From positions 366,620,067 to 366,684,066 of the forward strand of contig OY728157.1 of assembly GCA_963277665.1 (NCBI GenBank): a DNA stretch of 64,000 bases, read 5' to 3'. Every line of letters begins with the position of its first letter. Position 1 is the first letter of the stretch. Origin of the DNA: Viscum album (Eukaryota; Streptophyta; Magnoliopsida; Santalales; Viscaceae). The position numbers and the translations under genes are program-made. The notes beneath the pieces were generated by a model. It searched no databases. It was not told where the DNA came from and worked only from the letters and a program-made list of their open reading frames with translations. Shown here in pieces: positions 61,870 through 64,000 of the stretch.

Positions 61870-63925
61870 TTAGGAATGGTATTCTTCTTCAATTGGTATT
61901 AACACCCACACCATAGAGGGGCTTTCCAAAGGAGATCCATGATCTATGTTTCATTTTTATAGGAGCATAGGATTGTGCATAAAATAAAAAGATACTTAAT
62001 TTTTCATAACATTAAATGTGATCTCTATATAATAGTATGTAATCCATGTCCAGAATAGCATAAAATTACATAGCAGTTTGTATTATGAGATTTTTTTGGA
62101 AGATCATTCTATAGAGGATAAAAGTTGAAGATTACAACACCTATGATTCAATAATCACCCCACAAGGTGTTTTGATAGATATATCTACTTAAAGGCATCA
62201 AGGATGTCATTAAATAGTTAAATTAGTCTATTAGGATATAGTGTAATATGTTGAAAATTTATTAAATAAATGTTTTCCAGTTTTTAATGAGTATGAATTG
62301 TACCTATTATGACTTCATTTTTGTTTTCCACCTCAGTGGTTTTGATGGAATAAACTTTCCCCTTATCCTAAATATTTAATCTTTTATAAAGTAAATTTTT
62401 ATCAAATACCCATGGTTTAGTTCATTTCCTTTCATAGTGACCATTATCCCTACTATTGAATAATTGAAGCATGGGTGGTGCATTGGGAGGTTCGTTCCTA
62501 TACTCCATCACTTTGTCCAGATTAATCATGTATCTTAAATATTCATGTGATTTTTGACATTCTATTCATCACTTAAATCATATCTTTTCCCCTTGAAGGA
62601 TATTTCCCTGATTCTTTCACATCATTGACGTGTGGGAGGATAAGTCTCATTTCCCCCTTTTTAATATGATCTTATAGATAGAAACTCCAATATGATCTTA
62701 ACATCTTTATGTCCATATGACCATTCTCCAAACTCCATATCAACATTGATATCACATTAATCTAATTCTTTATAACCTCTAATGTATTAGAAAATTATAT
62801 AATTTCAGAGGTGTGATTTCAAACCACTAATGTTATACATATTTTTATATCATTATTGAAAAAAACCACAAGGAATATCTTACATGACATGTGAAAATTT
62901 CCCCATTATCCATGCCAGATTCACTTTCCATTTTCATAATCTTTAGGAATTATTTCTCTATCCTTGATTAATGAGTTTGAGGGAAATTCTATTTAATAAA
63001 AATATTCTTATATCACTGACACCATATTTCATTAATTTTATCTTTTGGATTAATATTATTTATTATTACCCACAATTGATTAGCCTATATATCTAAATAA
63101 ATGATGACCAGAGTAGCTATCTCTTTATCAGAAAAGTTGATGAAATAATATTTCACTTCCAATGAGATAACTAACTTTTTTTCTGACAAGTGGATGATAA
63201 GATTTGCTAAATGATGGTTTTTATTTCCATATAAAATAATCTATGTATTGTTTCTTGTTATTGATTTAGGAAAGATGTTTTAAATTGTTAAGTATTTTGT
63301 TCATATACTAAGAAAATTGGGTAATTATCACATTTCATTTTTTAACTCCACCTCCAATTGTATTGGAAATGTATTTTAAGAAATCATTACACTTTTTCCA
63401 CATATGTTACTAGTCTGGTTTCTTCACGGATCACACTTTTATTTAAAATTGGAATCTTTTAAAAAAATATAATTCAATAAATAATAAATAATTTATTTTC
63501 ATGTAAAAATAAATTTTAAATTCAAATCTTATGTGATCCCAATTTTTTGAATTTTATTCTTCTCAAATGAGGCTTCTAGGATAACATTTTTTATATATCA
63601 TTCATAATTGTTTGTATAAAGATTATGGTTAACCAAAATGTATCCCAAGGGAGTTTCAAACCATGTGTAAAACAAGGTCTCTTTGTCATTAATATGGGAA
63701 ATGATCAAGTTAACACCCACTCCCCCTTTTTTAGGTTTATTACCCAAAGATACATCGATGAAAAGTCTTATCCACTTGAAGTATACAAAAAATGATTTTA
63801 TAACTTAAAAAACTGCAATCTATTATACTTTACCAAAACCTATAATTTATACATTAAAACTCAGACTTATCCCTATGGTTTTTACTATAGTTTTGTTGTC
63901 CTAATTGCCCAATAATACAAACCAT
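61870..63925 (-). pseudogene. Gypsy-3 gag and protease region
   Basis: Heavily decayed. A CCHC zinc knuckle is visible near 62,460-62,395 as SRDNGHYERK followed by TKP, matching 'C..CG..GH.ARDC..P'. Protease should lie between it and 61,870 but its active site was not found. To the right, up to the primer-binding site, is expected gag and leader sequence without a clear motif. Confidence 0.6.
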
Positions 63926-63937
63926 ACTTTGATACCA
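63926..63937 (-). promoter_or_regulatory. Gypsy-3 primer-binding site (initiator-Met tRNA type)
   Basis: The minus strand reads TGGTATCAAAGT, matching TGGTATCAGAGC at 10 of 12 positions; both differences are transitions. It lies one or two bases inside the LTR end. Confidence 0.85.
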
Positions 63938-63938
63938 A

Positions 63939-64000
63939 CTACATTGACCCATCATTTTCTTAAATGTCTATTACATTATTTTAATGATAAATAACACGAT
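63939..64000 (-). repeat. Gypsy-3 5' LTR, end only
   Basis: On the minus strand it ends GATGGGTCAATGTAG beside the primer-binding site and is cut by the window edge. It resembles the end of the solo LTR at 27,500-27,524. Confidence 0.7.

Larger units (their letters stand above)
40223..64000 (-). mobile_element. Gypsy-3: nested host retrotransposon, runs off the right edge
   Basis: Minus-strand Ty3/gypsy element. The 3' LTR is at about 40,223-43,394; integrase, RNase H and RT lie at 43,400-45,510; RT continues at 57,881-58,376 and 61,535-61,869; protease/gag are at 61,870-63,925; the primer-binding site is at 63,926-63,937; and the first 60 bp of the 5' LTR reach the window end. Two insertions split its RT: CACTA-2 and a solo LTR. 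Subtracting them gives an internal region of about 5.03 kb, matching gypsy-2 (5.06 kb). The left boundary is tentative. LTR ends resemble the gypsy-2 family (start TAATGAACAGAC, end GGGTCAATGTAG on the minus strand), but LTR interiors look different. Confidence 0.85.

Noticed and set aside
1..64000. Intact host gene, tRNA, rRNA or a new defence or biosynthetic system
   Set aside because: No open frame over 182 codons, no conserved non-transposon domain and no RNA-gene signature was seen on either strand. Short functional RNAs cannot be excluded without covariance-model searches.

Overview
The window looks like plant nuclear DNA, most likely from a flowering plant with an AT-rich, repeat-rich genome. 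Every recognisable protein remnant belongs to a plant transposable-element family: Ty3/gypsy chromovirus-type LTR retrotransposons, a Ty1/copia-type LTR, En/Spm (CACTA) DNA transposons with TNP2-type transposase, and DUF4283 proteins of the kind found in plant LINE ORF1. All reading frames are broken by stops and shifts. I found no intact host gene, no tRNA or rRNA, no bacterial-style operon and no CRISPR array. The species cannot be named from what is here.

Layout. 1-2.5 kb: nothing recognisable. 2.5-5.8 kb (minus): decayed CACTA transposase (CACTA-1). 7.3-9.1 kb (minus) and 11.0-11.8 kb (plus): two DUF4283 remnants pointing away from an extremely AT-rich low-complexity block (9.15-10.98 kb). 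12.4-13.7 kb (plus): copia-like LTR. 14.78-29.65 kb (minus): gypsy-1, with two ~2.4 kb LTRs; its integrase region is split by a 1.28 kb solo copia LTR (18,630-19,905) and its 5' LTR by a 2.74 kb solo LTR of another gypsy family (24,787-27,524). 30.00-40.11 kb (plus): gypsy-2, with 2.5 kb LTRs of the same family as that solo LTR. About 40.22 kb to beyond the right edge (minus): gypsy-3, whose reverse transcriptase is split twice, by a 12,367 bp CACTA element (CACTA-2, 45,514-57,880, TAC target duplication) and by a ~3.1 kb solo LTR carrying a 46/50 bp minisatellite (about 58,387-61,529).

How the parts relate. Within each gypsy element the usual order gag, protease, RT, RNase H, integrase, C-terminal chromodomain-like tail can be followed, with primer-binding sites resembling the initiator-Met tRNA type next to the 5' LTRs of gypsy-1 and gypsy-3. 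Removing the nested insertions leaves an internal region of about 5.03 kb for gypsy-3 against 5.06 kb for gypsy-2, an independent check on the boundaries. CACTA-2 has two genes on the minus strand, TNP2 transposase and then a Transposase_24/TNPA-like protein, with a GC-rich block at its 5' end and subterminal repeats at both ends; it also holds a gypsy integrase fragment. The relative order of events is: gypsy-3 first, then CACTA-2 and the solo LTR into it; gypsy-1 first, then the copia LTR and the gypsy-2-family LTR into it.

The sequence gives no sign of a new functional system. What is most informative is the unusually well resolved nesting, several tandem-repeat structures inside LTRs, and a base-substitution pattern that looks like long-term cytosine-methylation decay.
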